From JBBQZU01 sp041749535 (GTDB lineage: Bacteria; Bacteroidota; Bacteroidia; Flavobacteriales_D; Cryomorphaceae), in assembly GCA_041749535.1 (NCBI GenBank), contig JBGTBE010000087.1, positions 1 through 64,000 on the forward strand: DNA of 64,000 bases. The letters are read 5' to 3'. Positions 9,401 to 16,649 of this stretch are shown piece by piece; position 1 is the stretch's first letter; the number at the start of each line of letters is the position of its first letter. A program made the position numbers and the translations under genes. The notes under the pieces were generated by a model. It did not search any database, was not told where the DNA came from, and saw only the letters and a list, made by a program, of their open reading frames with translations.

Positions 9401-10764
9401 TGGATGATGATCAAATTTATGAGGGTGTAGTTGACGGAATTTTGGCTCCTGCCAGATTGGCTGCGGCATACAATTGTGGTCCTTCACCTATGACAACTGA
9501 TGCCAGAGCACAAATTCAGAATGCTTCAAGAGATATTTCCGTGATTGGCTCTATTTCTTTGATTATAACCCCAGATAAAAGCAAGTGGACAAGAGGTCCA
9601 GTGTTTGAGATGCAAACAGATCCTGTCTATGCTCAATTTAACGCTGAGAAACTTTATCTGCGCGGTGCGCTTTCTGTAGATAAGAATGGAAGAAACCAAT
9701 TGGATCCAGGTGCAAATCTTGACGAATGCACCTACTTTGGGCAGCAAGTTATTACCCAAGCGTACCTTGATGGTTTGAGTTCTGCCGCTCAGGATGCTCT
9801 ACTGAGTGGTCTTGAGCTTGAGTACCCTCAACTTGAATCATTGAGCGATTTAATTGGGCTTTCTTTGGGAATGGGCTGGTTTCCCGGGTATGCTGTAAAT
9901 CATGAAACTGGTGAGCGACAAAACATTGGTTTCGGCGAAAACTCCTTCCTTTCTGCTGACAATGGCCGCGATATGTTGTGGAATCCATCCCCACGTGTTA
10001 CAACACCATTGGGTCTGCAGGAATTATTTGGCGGTGAGCACTATGTTTATGTTTTCAGAAATGAAGCCCTTCGTCGGGATTTAACCAATCAAATGCCCAT
10101 GTATGACGGTGGACAGTTTGCCTATTCCAATATGAATGGAAGCATAACCCAGCGCAGAAATGTATACCGAGGTATGGATTGGGTAATGTTCCCAATGCTT
10201 ACGGGATCACAACCTTGGTTGCCCGTAGAAGATGGCTTGGTTCCTGGTGAAGTCCACATTACAGCTAAAGTTGCCAAACCTTACGAGGCTTATGCAACCG
10301 CTGCTGAAGAATTGGGTGATGCATCATTGCCGTATGTATCTCCATCGTCGAATATAGATGAGAGCGATAATCAGTGGTATCCTTATTATGAATTTAGCAC
10401 GAAAGGTTTTGAAACCATTACTCAAGACATTACAGCCGCAGAATCTGCCCTTGATCTCATTGACGTAGTGCCCAATCCTTACTTCGCTTATTCTGCCTAC
10501 GAGTCGAGCAGGGTGGACAACAGGGTGAAGTTTATCAACTTACCACAGGAATGTAAGATTCAAATTTTCACTTTGAACGGAACCCTTATTCGCATTTTTG
10601 AAAAAGACAATCCTTTGACCTTCCTTGAGTGGGATTTACAAAATGAGAAGTTTATTCCTATAGCCGGTGGAATGTACTTGGTACATATTCAAGTTCCAGG
10701 AGTGGGTGAGCGGGTAGTGAAATTCTTTGCGGCTACTCGCCCAACTGACTTAAGAAACTTCTAA
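6430..10764 (+). CDS. giant exported protein, probable T9SS or surface substrate
   Basis: 1444 residues, with a signal peptide ending near SVDQLSARE (about residue 24). The mature protein is acidic and rich in Asp, Asn, Gly and aromatic residues with many predicted beta strands and no membrane segments, typical of surface proteins. The last 100 residues form a beta-sandwich: DVVPNPYFAYSAYE, then KIQIFTLNGTLIRIF, then GGMYLVHIQVPGVGERVVKFF. This resembles the T9SS type A sorting domain (PNP start, N-G turn, G-x-Y-x-V strand), although a non-standard tail (AATRPTDLRNF) follows it. It lies between a TonB-dependent receptor and a PorV-like protein on the same strand. No enzyme motif is recognisable; the function is unknown. 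Confidence 0.85.
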   Translation: MRVFKTIVLCAALLIASVDQLSAREWLGPKSNDSQNGVKAKAAGCSPAQTITEFYVNNVRTSAETGGNTWYDRGNGLPYYEIPADEGNHAVFAGALWMGGIDPAGNLKLAAIRFRQVGNDFWPGPLSIDGTASTTAPTCTKWDEFFLMSRQMVELHRYYFTLLAQGLDPLEDPLFENGYQIPTQILEWPAHGDVGLGQSFNIAPFADLRDPVTRDIITIPGLYEPDRGDYPLYDLEQEIDCRLRLVTDPVPLFGDFTMYWVFNDNGNIHTESQGQPIGMEVQGQMFGFTTNDEINNMTFCNYVLINRGTLTLQNTFFCQWVDTDLGNANDDFVGCDVGRGLGYSYNGDNNDEGSTSGPGYGEQPPAIGIDFFEGPYQDADEINNLVGIGFNEALNGLGYLDLSLPADEQDSIIDNERFGMRRFLYHSNTGQGAPAPTTDPTIAIEYYNMMRGIWRDGTPMTVGGLGYNPTDLSAVQTDFMFPGTSDPLFWGTQGIDPNFPDEAGWTEETSNNPAGDRRFLQSAGPFTLLPGQFNNITVGVVYARALTGGPFASVRSLLTVDDKAQALFENCFRLLDGPDAPDITFQELDKEIILYIRNSNPISNNRFEAYEELDPTIPPMNTEGEENDRFYRFQGYQIYQLRSSEVSISDLENPADARIVFQCDVVDGVGQIVNFIFDEEIGLPVPVEQVNGADAGIQHSVRLTQDLFASGDNRLVNFKKYYYVAVAYGYNNYEEYDPNTDQLTGQSRPYLRGRSGAAGAIQEVVVIPHKPIPEEGGTIPQSQFGEGFPISRIEGAGNGGNELRLTQETIDNIMSGSPYKSDVLVYEPGFGPLNVKVVDPLNVKSADFELRFYNEKDANGLYVGDMENARWYLVDKNASSDTIFSETSIKISNEQIIPEYGISVDIGQYAYVRNNPLSAIATFYPDLLNSDIEFLSGPADWLTGISDVDGLNSQNWIRSGSTDEESEGTSPCFLLPDGTIAPFVYNDHVNVDDDQIYEGVVDGILAPARLAAAYNCGPSPMTTDARAQIQNASRDISVIGSISLIITPDKSKWTRGPVFEMQTDPVYAQFNAEKLYLRGALSVDKNGRNQLDPGANLDECTYFGQQVITQAYLDGLSSAAQDALLSGLELEYPQLESLSDLIGLSLGMGWFPGYAVNHETGERQNIGFGENSFLSADNGRDMLWNPSPRVTTPLGLQELFGGEHYVYVFRNEALRRDLTNQMPMYDGGQFAYSNMNGSITQRRNVYRGMDWVMFPMLTGSQPWLPVEDGLVPGEVHITAKVAKPYEAYATAAEELGDASLPYVSPSSNIDESDNQWYPYYEFSTKGFETITQDITAAESALDLIDVVPNPYFAYSAYESSRVDNRVKFINLPQECKIQIFTLNGTLIRIFEKDNPLTFLEWDLQNEKFIPIAGGMYLVHIQVPGVGERVVKFFAATRPTDLRNF

Positions 10765-10799
10765 TTAATAAGTAACTGATCGAATCAACAGACCAGAAG

Positions 10800-11867
10800 A
10801 TGAAACAATTTTCAAACCTAACATCACTTGCCCTCTTGGCATCACTCGCATTTAGTATAAGCCTTCCTGCTTTTGCAGGCAATCCTGATAGAACCGGTTC
10901 TGCAGGTGGTATGCAACTGCTGGTAAATCCTTGGGTGCGCAGCAATGCACTCTCGGGGGCGAATATGGCCAGTGCATCTCCACTCGAGTCTATGTATCTC
11001 AATGTGGCCGGGATGGCAATGGTGAAATCCACGGAAGTAGGATTCACATACATCAATTACCTCTCTGGTGCTGATGTGGGAATCAATAGCCTCGGTCTCG
11101 TTCAAAGAGTAGGAGAGACAGGCTCAATTGGGCTTAGTGTCTCATCCTATGATTTTGGCGATATCCGACATACTACTACCGAAACACCGGATGGTGATGG
11201 TACCTTTTTTAATGTTAATATGTTGAACATAGGTCTCTCTTATGCCAAGGCATTTTCCAATAGTATTTATGGTGGATTGACCGTGAAACTAATAAATGAA
11301 GGGGTTTCTGACCTTAAGGCAACAGGAGTGGCATTCGATGCAGGTATCAAGTATATCACAGGCGAAAGGGATCAGGTTCAGTTTGGAATTTCCTTGCGCA
11401 ATGTTGGACCACCGATGTCTTTTTCTGGTGATGGTTTGAGCTTTGAGACTGATGCTCCCCAAGGTGAATATTCCCTGACATCTGAGTTCAGATCCCAGGA
11501 CTACGAATTGCCATCGCTTGTGAATATAGCTTTCAGCTATGATTTCCTTTTGGCTGAAGACCATATACTCACTGCCAGTGGAGCCTTTGTAGCACACTCC
11601 TTCAGTGAAGATAATTTTTTAGGGAGTGCGGAATACTCCTTTAAAAATATGCTTTACCTAAGAGCAGGTTACCACTACGAACCCAATATCACAGACGATG
11701 AAATGCGAAGGATTGTCTACACTGGTTTTTCAGCCGGAGCAGGTTTGCAATTTGAGCTCGGGGAGAAAAAAACCCTTATCAGTGTGGATTATGCATACAG
11801 GGCAACTGATCCATTTAACGGATCGCATGCCATTGGCGCTAGAATACACGTAGGTCGCGCTCAGTAA
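10800..11867 (+). CDS. PorV/PorQ family outer-membrane beta-barrel protein
   Basis: A 355-residue protein with a signal peptide ending at LPAFAG (about residue 27). It continues with a family-typical opening (GGMQLLVNPWVRSNALSGANMASASPLESMYLNVAGMA), in which an N-terminal segment is followed by the N-P-A/N-V-A-G type motif of FadL-like PorV and PorQ proteins. A 14-strand barrel pattern continues to the C-terminus. PorV shuttles T9SS cargo to the attachment complex; paralogues such as this one often sit next to particular exported proteins. It follows the giant protein by 35 bases and is closed by a terminator, so the three genes from 2653 form one transcription unit. Confidence 0.85.
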   Translation: MKQFSNLTSLALLASLAFSISLPAFAGNPDRTGSAGGMQLLVNPWVRSNALSGANMASASPLESMYLNVAGMAMVKSTEVGFTYINYLSGADVGINSLGLVQRVGETGSIGLSVSSYDFGDIRHTTTETPDGDGTFFNVNMLNIGLSYAKAFSNSIYGGLTVKLINEGVSDLKATGVAFDAGIKYITGERDQVQFGISLRNVGPPMSFSGDGLSFETDAPQGEYSLTSEFRSQDYELPSLVNIAFSYDFLLAEDHILTASGAFVAHSFSEDNFLGSAEYSFKNMLYLRAGYHYEPNITDDEMRRIVYTGFSAGAGLQFELGEKKTLISVDYAYRATDPFNGSHAIGARIHVGRAQ

Positions 11868-11897
11868 TCAAGGATTTTATATTACATTTGTAACTCA

Positions 11898-11931
11898 GAG
11901 AAAGCCCTTTCGTGGGGTTTTCTCTTTTTTT
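11898..11931 (+). terminator. terminator after the PorV-like gene
   Basis: GAGAAAGCCC pairs with GGGGTTTTCTC (one bulged G) around a short loop, followed by seven T residues. It lies 30 bases after the PorV-like stop and about 28 bases before greA, so it separates the exported-protein module from greA. A TACATTTG box at 11883-11890 lies just upstream and could start greA transcription, but the hairpin would then be in its leader. Confidence 0.7.
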
Positions 11932-11958
11932 GATATATGGACTAAACCACCTAAAGCC

Positions 11959-12432
11959 ATGTCGCAAATTAATTACTACACACAGGAAGGCTTAAACCGA
12001 TTGAAGTCGGATTTGCACCAGCTCAAAACTGTTGAGCGACCAAAAATTTCTCAGCAAATAGCTGAAGCTCGTGATAAGGGTGACCTTTCCGAAAATGCGG
12101 AATATGACGCTGCCAAGGAGGCTCAAGGCTTGCTTGAAGCCCGTATTGCAAAGATGGATGACATGCTGGCAAATGCCAGGGTTGTGGATGAGTCAAAAAT
12201 GGACGCATCGAAGGCCTATATTCTGAGCAAGGTGAAAATTAAGAACCTTGCTAACAACCAATTGATGGAGTATCAATTGGTAGCTGAGAATGAAGCAGAT
12301 ATTCGACAAAAGAAAATCTCAGTGGATTCTCCAATAGGAAAAGGGCTGTTGGGAAAAGCAGTCGGCGAAGTAGCAGAGATTGATGTTCCTGCAGGTAGGG
12401 TACAATTCGAAGTGGTTGAAATAAACCGTTGA
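11959..12432 (+). CDS. greA: transcription elongation factor GreA
   Basis: Rescues backtracked RNA polymerase by stimulating cleavage of the nascent transcript in the secondary channel. At 157 residues it has the usual length. The N-terminal antiparallel coiled coil occupies about residues 5-75, and its tip carries the invariant acidic loop ARDKGDLSENAEYDAA (about residues 37-52), whose Asp and Glu hold the catalytic Mg. The C-terminal FKBP-like domain includes SPIGKGLLGKAVGE and VQFEVVEI. It is followed after four bases by the HIT protein, so the two are probably co-transcribed. Confidence 0.96.
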   Translation: MSQINYYTQEGLNRLKSDLHQLKTVERPKISQQIAEARDKGDLSENAEYDAAKEAQGLLEARIAKMDDMLANARVVDESKMDASKAYILSKVKIKNLANNQLMEYQLVAENEADIRQKKISVDSPIGKGLLGKAVGEVAEIDVPAGRVQFEVVEINR

Positions 12433-12436
12433 CAGT

Positions 12437-12826
12437 ATGTCGACCATATTCAGCAAAATAATAAGCGGAGAGATACCAGCATATAAAGTAGCAGAGAACG
12501 ATACCTTCTTGGCATTTCTAGATATCAGTCCACTCAAAGCTGGCCATACACTTGTGATCCCAAAACAAGAAATCGACTACATATTTGAAGTTCCCGATAC
12601 CTTGCTTGGTGATATGATGGTATTTGCAAAAGCAGTGGCACTTAAAATAGAGAAAGTTATACCCTGCGAGCGTATCGGCGTCTGTGTGATAGGGTTGGAA
12701 GTGCGTCATGCTCATATTCACTTGATACCGATGAACAGTATAAGTGATATGAACTTTGCCCGCCCCAAACTCTCCTTGCCAGCTGAAGAAATGGAGAGTA
12801 TTGCAGATCGAATCAGGAAAGGCTGA
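12437..12826 (+). CDS. HIT family protein (HINT-like nucleoside phosphoramidase)
   Basis: A 129-residue cytosolic protein of the histidine-triad superfamily, which hydrolyses nucleoside phosphoramidates or adenylates. The N-terminal IFSKIISGEIPAYKV and the GHTLVIPKQE strand are typical of the HINT branch. The catalytic triad HAHIHLIP is at residues 91-98, with the last two His of the triad positioned for nucleophilic attack. The usual C-terminal Trp of HINT1 is not obvious. It starts four bases after the greA stop; the greA-HIT pairing is common in Bacteroidota. The natural substrate cannot be inferred. Confidence 0.92.
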   Translation: MSTIFSKIISGEIPAYKVAENDTFLAFLDISPLKAGHTLVIPKQEIDYIFEVPDTLLGDMMVFAKAVALKIEKVIPCERIGVCVIGLEVRHAHIHLIPMNSISDMNFARPKLSLPAEEMESIADRIRKG

Positions 12827-12831
12827 GTTCT

Positions 12832-13383
12832 CTAGCTTAATCTTCTTTTTGGATTGGCGCTGATAAACGCTTTCCAGCTTCCTGCACCTGAAAGTGTGTT
12901 TTTACCGGCCTGAAAGCTATGGCACACGGCTGCTGCAAGACCATCAGTTGCATCAAGTTGCTCGGGGACTGATGTCATACTGAGAATGTTCTGTATCATT
13001 TTGGCAACTTGTTCTTTTGATGCATTCCCATTTCCTGTTATCGACTGCTTTATTTTTCTCGGAGCATATTCTGTATAAGGCATTTGACGGCTCAAAGCTG
13101 CTGCAATGGCTACCCCTTGCGCCCTGCCAAGTTTCAGCATACTCTGTACATTCTTTCCGTAAAAGGGAGCTTCTATAGCCAACTCATCAGGATGGTATTG
13201 CTCAATGAGTCCAATGGTTTTTTCAAATATGACCTTCAACTTCATCGCGTGATCTTCATATTTTTCAAGATGAATTACACCGTAACTTACCAATGAAAGT
13301 TTTGATGCTTTTTGCATGATCAATCCGTAACCCATGATGGTGGTCCCAGGGTCTATGCCAAGAATGATGCGTTCTGTTGCCAA
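12832..13383 (-). CDS. ruvC: crossover junction endodeoxyribonuclease RuvC
   Basis: Holliday-junction resolvase working with RuvAB. At 183 residues the RNase H-like fold shows all four catalytic acids: D11 in ILGIDPGTT, E71 in ELAIEAPFYGKN, and D144 and D147 in the EQLDATDGLA segment. I place the start at the TTG at 13383, because MATERIILGIDPG is the family's usual opening and there is no in-frame ATG or GTG upstream before the neighbouring gene. AAAGGTAAG lies just before it as a possible ribosome site. It is divergent from the membrane gene at 13405, with only 21 bases between the starts, and convergent with the HIT gene. Confidence 0.95.
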   Translation of the reverse strand: MATERIILGIDPGTTIMGYGLIMQKASKLSLVSYGVIHLEKYEDHAMKLKVIFEKTIGLIEQYHPDELAIEAPFYGKNVQSMLKLGRAQGVAIAAALSRQMPYTEYAPRKIKQSITGNGNASKEQVAKMIQNILSMTSVPEQLDATDGLAAAVCHSFQAGKNTLSGAGSWKAFISANPKRRLS

Positions 13384-13404
13384 TAACTTACCTTTAGAGG
13401 CTAA

Positions 13405-14337
13405 ATGTATAAAACACTTTCCATAGCCATCAATAGGCCAGGAATGCGGATCATCGTTTCATTGGGAATGCTGTTTTCCGTTGTATTGGTGTTAATGATG
13501 AAAGGGGTGCCACTCTTTTATTTTGATTTGAATATTTGGAACAGTGTGTCAGTAGCCTTGGTGCTCGTTTTAGCAATGATGCCCTTAAATCTCTACTGCG
13601 AAAGCAGAAAATGGCAATCACTAATGAATTCGGATGCAGTGGGCTTCACATTGTCCTTCAAGCAAGTGTTGGCCGGATTGTGCGCTGGGTTTATTACCCC
13701 TAATAGAATAGGCGAGTTAGCGGGTAGGTTGTACAGAATGCCTCCTGATTTGCTTGGCAGGGGAGGTGCCATGGCTCTTGCCGGAAGTGCCGTTCAGGGC
13801 AACATTACATTGGCTTTTGGATTGGTGGGAATCATGGTTTTTCCTATGATTCCAGAATGGAAGATGTTCTCATCAGTAATGGTGAGTCCCCTTTTGCTTC
13901 TGTTGATGGCTCTGACGTTCGCATGTGCTGTAGTTTGGTTTGTACCATACTTCAGAAGAAAGTCAATAATTGCTTGGAAGGAGCTTCGCTCACTCGAATT
14001 GTATACAATCATGAATGCTTACAAATGGGGAATACTGCGCTACCTGGTTTTTTCCTTGCAATTTATCATTGTATTGCATGCCCTTGGATGCAATCTATCT
14101 ATATTTCATTGCTTTGCAGGTGTATCTCTCCTGTACTTTTGCCAGAGCTTTGTGCCCGGGGCTGCGTTTGGTGAAATTGGATTCCGAGAAACTTTTGCCG
14201 TAGTCATTTTTGGAGCTACCATGCCGGGTGCCTTGCTACCTGCTGCAGCAACGCTTTTTATATGGCTGGCCAACATAGTAATACCTGTCGCATTGACCAG
14301 TATTTTTTTAGGTTACGCACAGCGCAATGTTGCCTGA
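13405..14337 (+). CDS. lysylphosphatidylglycerol synthase TM-region (LPTM) family membrane protein
   Basis: A 310-residue polytopic inner-membrane protein with about eight hydrophobic helices. It resembles the flippase-like transmembrane domain of MprF (UPF0104/PF03706): the motif NLYCESRKWQSL near residue 70 and GFITPNRIGELAGR near residue 95 are the conserved loop, and FVPGAAFGEIGFRETFAV near residue 255 is the second signature. It lacks the lysyl-transferase domain, so lipid or glycolipid translocation is a guess. Its 3' end overlaps the glycosyltransferase start by 11 bases, so the two are translationally coupled and probably act on the same lipid or glycan. Confidence 0.8.
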   Translation: MYKTLSIAINRPGMRIIVSLGMLFSVVLVLMMKGVPLFYFDLNIWNSVSVALVLVLAMMPLNLYCESRKWQSLMNSDAVGFTLSFKQVLAGLCAGFITPNRIGELAGRLYRMPPDLLGRGGAMALAGSAVQGNITLAFGLVGIMVFPMIPEWKMFSSVMVSPLLLLLMALTFACAVVWFVPYFRRKSIIAWKELRSLELYTIMNAYKWGILRYLVFSLQFIIVLHALGCNLSIFHCFAGVSLLYFCQSFVPGAAFGEIGFRETFAVVIFGATMPGALLPAAATLFIWLANIVIPVALTSIFLGYAQRNVA

Positions 14338-15433
14338 GTATCAATCCATATTTTCTATATTTTCTGCGACAATTATGGCGCTGTATGGCGCATTAATCTT
14401 GTCGATCTTGGGCACATTGCTTCTCTACAGGAAGGCACGACGTAAATTTCAGAATGAATCATCACTTTCTGTAATTATTCCATTTAGAAATGAAGGAATG
14501 CGAATTTTTGAGAAAATTGTCAAGATCAAAGCTTCAGGTTTACTTAAGAAGTGCGATGCAATTTTTGTCAACGATCATTCCTCTGACTTCGCTCAGGGGG
14601 AATTAGATGTGCGACAAGCTACTGGGGTTAAATATATTTCACTGCCCCCAGGAGTTCATGGAAAAAAGCAGGCGATCACGCATGGTGTAAAAGAATCAAC
14701 TTCGAGGTGGATTCTCACCAATGATACGGATAGCGACATAGACATCGAAATCATTGAACACATTCCAGGAGAAGACGCATCAGCAAAGCTGATTGTACTT
14801 CCAATAAAACCTAAAGGTGGTGGAAACGGTTTTGCCAAACTTTTTGCTTTGGAATTTATGATTTTACAAGGTGTAGGACTTGCCTTTGCAAAATGGGGTT
14901 ATCCTGTGCTTGCCAATGGGGCTGGGTTGTTAGTACATCGCGAAGCATTTATCCACACTTTGAATAAGCGATATGATTGGGAATTAGAAGGTGGGGATGA
15001 TATTTTTACCACATTGGCGGTGCGCAAACATTTCGGACCATCAAGCATTGACGCGCTCATCACCAAACATGCACTTATTGAAACTTCCTTTGATCATAGT
15101 TTTTCTGCTTTATGGAAACAACGGGTTCGATGGATATCTAAAGTGCCTTCTGTCAACAATTTTCTGTTTGGCGCGCTCGCATGGTTCGTCTTACTGGCCA
15201 ATGCAGTTGCATCTATGCTCCTGCTCATGTTGGTATTGGACCCTCGTAAAGAATTAGCAGCCTTATTGATGTTGAAATGGATTCCCGAAGTAACTTTGGC
15301 AGCATGGGGAGTTTTGTATTTTCGACGATTGGACTGCGCATTATGGACATGGCCGGCACTGCTTCTATACCCAATTTATTTGCCTTTCCTTGCTTTGACT
15401 GCTGTACTTTGGAAACCCCGTTGGAAATATTGA
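14327..15433 (+). CDS. membrane-bound family 2 glycosyltransferase
   Basis: 368 residues. An N-terminal transmembrane helix (about 12-32) precedes a GT-A domain beginning SLSVIIPFRNEG. It contains a VNDHSSD nucleotide-binding motif, a DTDSDID metal motif, the GGDD acceptor segment and QRVRW, the QxxRW motif of processive or lipid-linked GT2 enzymes. Three or four C-terminal helices follow. The overall arrangement resembles ceramide glucosyltransferase or polyprenol-linked GT2 proteins. It overlaps the LPTM gene upstream and is followed one base later by a permease gene. Donor and acceptor are unknown. Confidence 0.85.
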   Translation: MLPEYQSIFSIFSATIMALYGALILSILGTLLLYRKARRKFQNESSLSVIIPFRNEGMRIFEKIVKIKASGLLKKCDAIFVNDHSSDFAQGELDVRQATGVKYISLPPGVHGKKQAITHGVKESTSRWILTNDTDSDIDIEIIEHIPGEDASAKLIVLPIKPKGGGNGFAKLFALEFMILQGVGLAFAKWGYPVLANGAGLLVHREAFIHTLNKRYDWELEGGDDIFTTLAVRKHFGPSSIDALITKHALIETSFDHSFSALWKQRVRWISKVPSVNNFLFGALAWFVLLANAVASMLLLMLVLDPRKELAALLMLKWIPEVTLAAWGVLYFRRLDCALWTWPALLLYPIYLPFLALTAVLWKPRWKY

Positions 15434-15434
15434 A

Positions 15435-16649
15435 ATGATTCAGCCAAATTCATCGCGCACACCCGCGCAACGTGCTTGGTTGCGGTTCCGCGCAAACAGG
15501 CAAGCCATGGTTGGCTTGGTTATCATTGCTGTGGCAACACTCATTGCATTACTTGGGGCCAATATCAGGCCCGATACTGCGCAAGATGCCAATACACAGC
15601 AAGTGTCCATCTCACGCAAAGCACCAAACTTTCAAGTTACCATGCTTCGAATTGCATCAGGAGGGAGCGAAGAGAATTCAGGGTTTTTTAATGCGCTATT
15701 TTTTGGCAGCAAGCCAAAAGCGTATTTTGAGATTCCCATTCACAGTTTCTCAATTTCATCGGATACAATTTCAGGATATTATTACAGCGGTGAAGACAAC
15801 ATACCGGGAAGACCTTTTGCGATGCACCTTGCTTCAGTGATTTTTCCCATAGAACCAGGTACACTGGAATGCAGTATCGGGGAATGTGCCGCCACCCTCA
15901 TGAATGGTTCAATAAAACGCTTTTCGATGGAAGGTGTTGATGAGGTTGTTGGGAAGGAACACATTGTAAAGAAAAAGTTTCTATTGGGTACTGACAAATT
16001 TGGCCGTGACATGTTCAGCCGATTGCTTGCCGGCACCATTATATCCCTCTCGGTAGGTCTCATTTCAGTGCTTATTTCCTTGGTGCTGGGCATTGGCCTT
16101 GGAGCAATAGCCGGCTATTTTGGGGGCGGGATTGATGATGCTATTACCTGGCTTATAAATGTGATATGGTCAATACCCACCCTTTTGTTGGTCATTGCCA
16201 TCACCTTTGCACTCGGAAAAGGTTTCGTTCAGGTTTTTATTGCAGTAGGGCTTACGATGTGGGTTGAAGTAGCACGGGTAGTTCGTGGCCAAGTGCTTTC
16301 CCTGAGGCATATGGAATACATTGAAGCAGCCAGAGCGCTGGGATATACACCCATGCGAATTATCTTGGTTCACGTAATTCCAAATATCATGGGTCCTGTG
16401 ATCGTCATCTCTGCGGCCAATTTTGCCAGCGCCATTTTGCTGGAAGCAGGTTTGAGTTTTCTAGGAATTGGCGCACAGATACCTATGGCTTCATGGGGCC
16501 AAATGATTAAGGACCACTACGCCTATATTACCACCAACATGGCTTATCTGGCCATACTTCCGGGACTTTGCATAATGGTTCTGGTACTCGCATTTATGCT
16601 TGTGGGCAGCGGACTTAGAGACGCAATGGATACAAGGTCGAAAGCCTAA
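15435..16649 (+). CDS. ABC transporter permease, OppC/DppC type, with a large periplasmic insert
   Basis: 404 residues. An OppC N-terminal segment (RTPAQRAWLRFRANRQAM) is followed by TM1 (about 26-44) and then about 130 residues of extracytoplasmic sequence (SISRKAPNFQVTMLRIASGG onward) not found in ordinary OppC. FLLGTDKFGRDMFSRLLAG precedes five membrane helices and the EAA loop EAARALGYTPMRIILVHVIP (about 294-313) that docks the ATPase. There is no partner permease, ATPase or binding protein in the window, so the rest of the transporter must be encoded elsewhere. Oligopeptide transport is the family role, not proven here. The end overlaps the convergent transporter gene by four bases. Confidence 0.88.
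   Translation: MIQPNSSRTPAQRAWLRFRANRQAMVGLVIIAVATLIALLGANIRPDTAQDANTQQVSISRKAPNFQVTMLRIASGGSEENSGFFNALFFGSKPKAYFEIPIHSFSISSDTISGYYYSGEDNIPGRPFAMHLASVIFPIEPGTLECSIGECAATLMNGSIKRFSMEGVDEVVGKEHIVKKKFLLGTDKFGRDMFSRLLAGTIISLSVGLISVLISLVLGIGLGAIAGYFGGGIDDAITWLINVIWSIPTLLLVIAITFALGKGFVQVFIAVGLTMWVEVARVVRGQVLSLRHMEYIEAARALGYTPMRIILVHVIPNIMGPVIVISAANFASAILLEAGLSFLGIGAQIPMASWGQMIKDHYAYITTNMAYLAILPGLCIMVLVLAFMLVGSGLRDAMDTRSKA

Noticed and set aside
15435..16649. Complete peptide ABC transporter operon
   Set aside because: Only one permease subunit is present; no ATPase, second permease or binding protein is adjacent.
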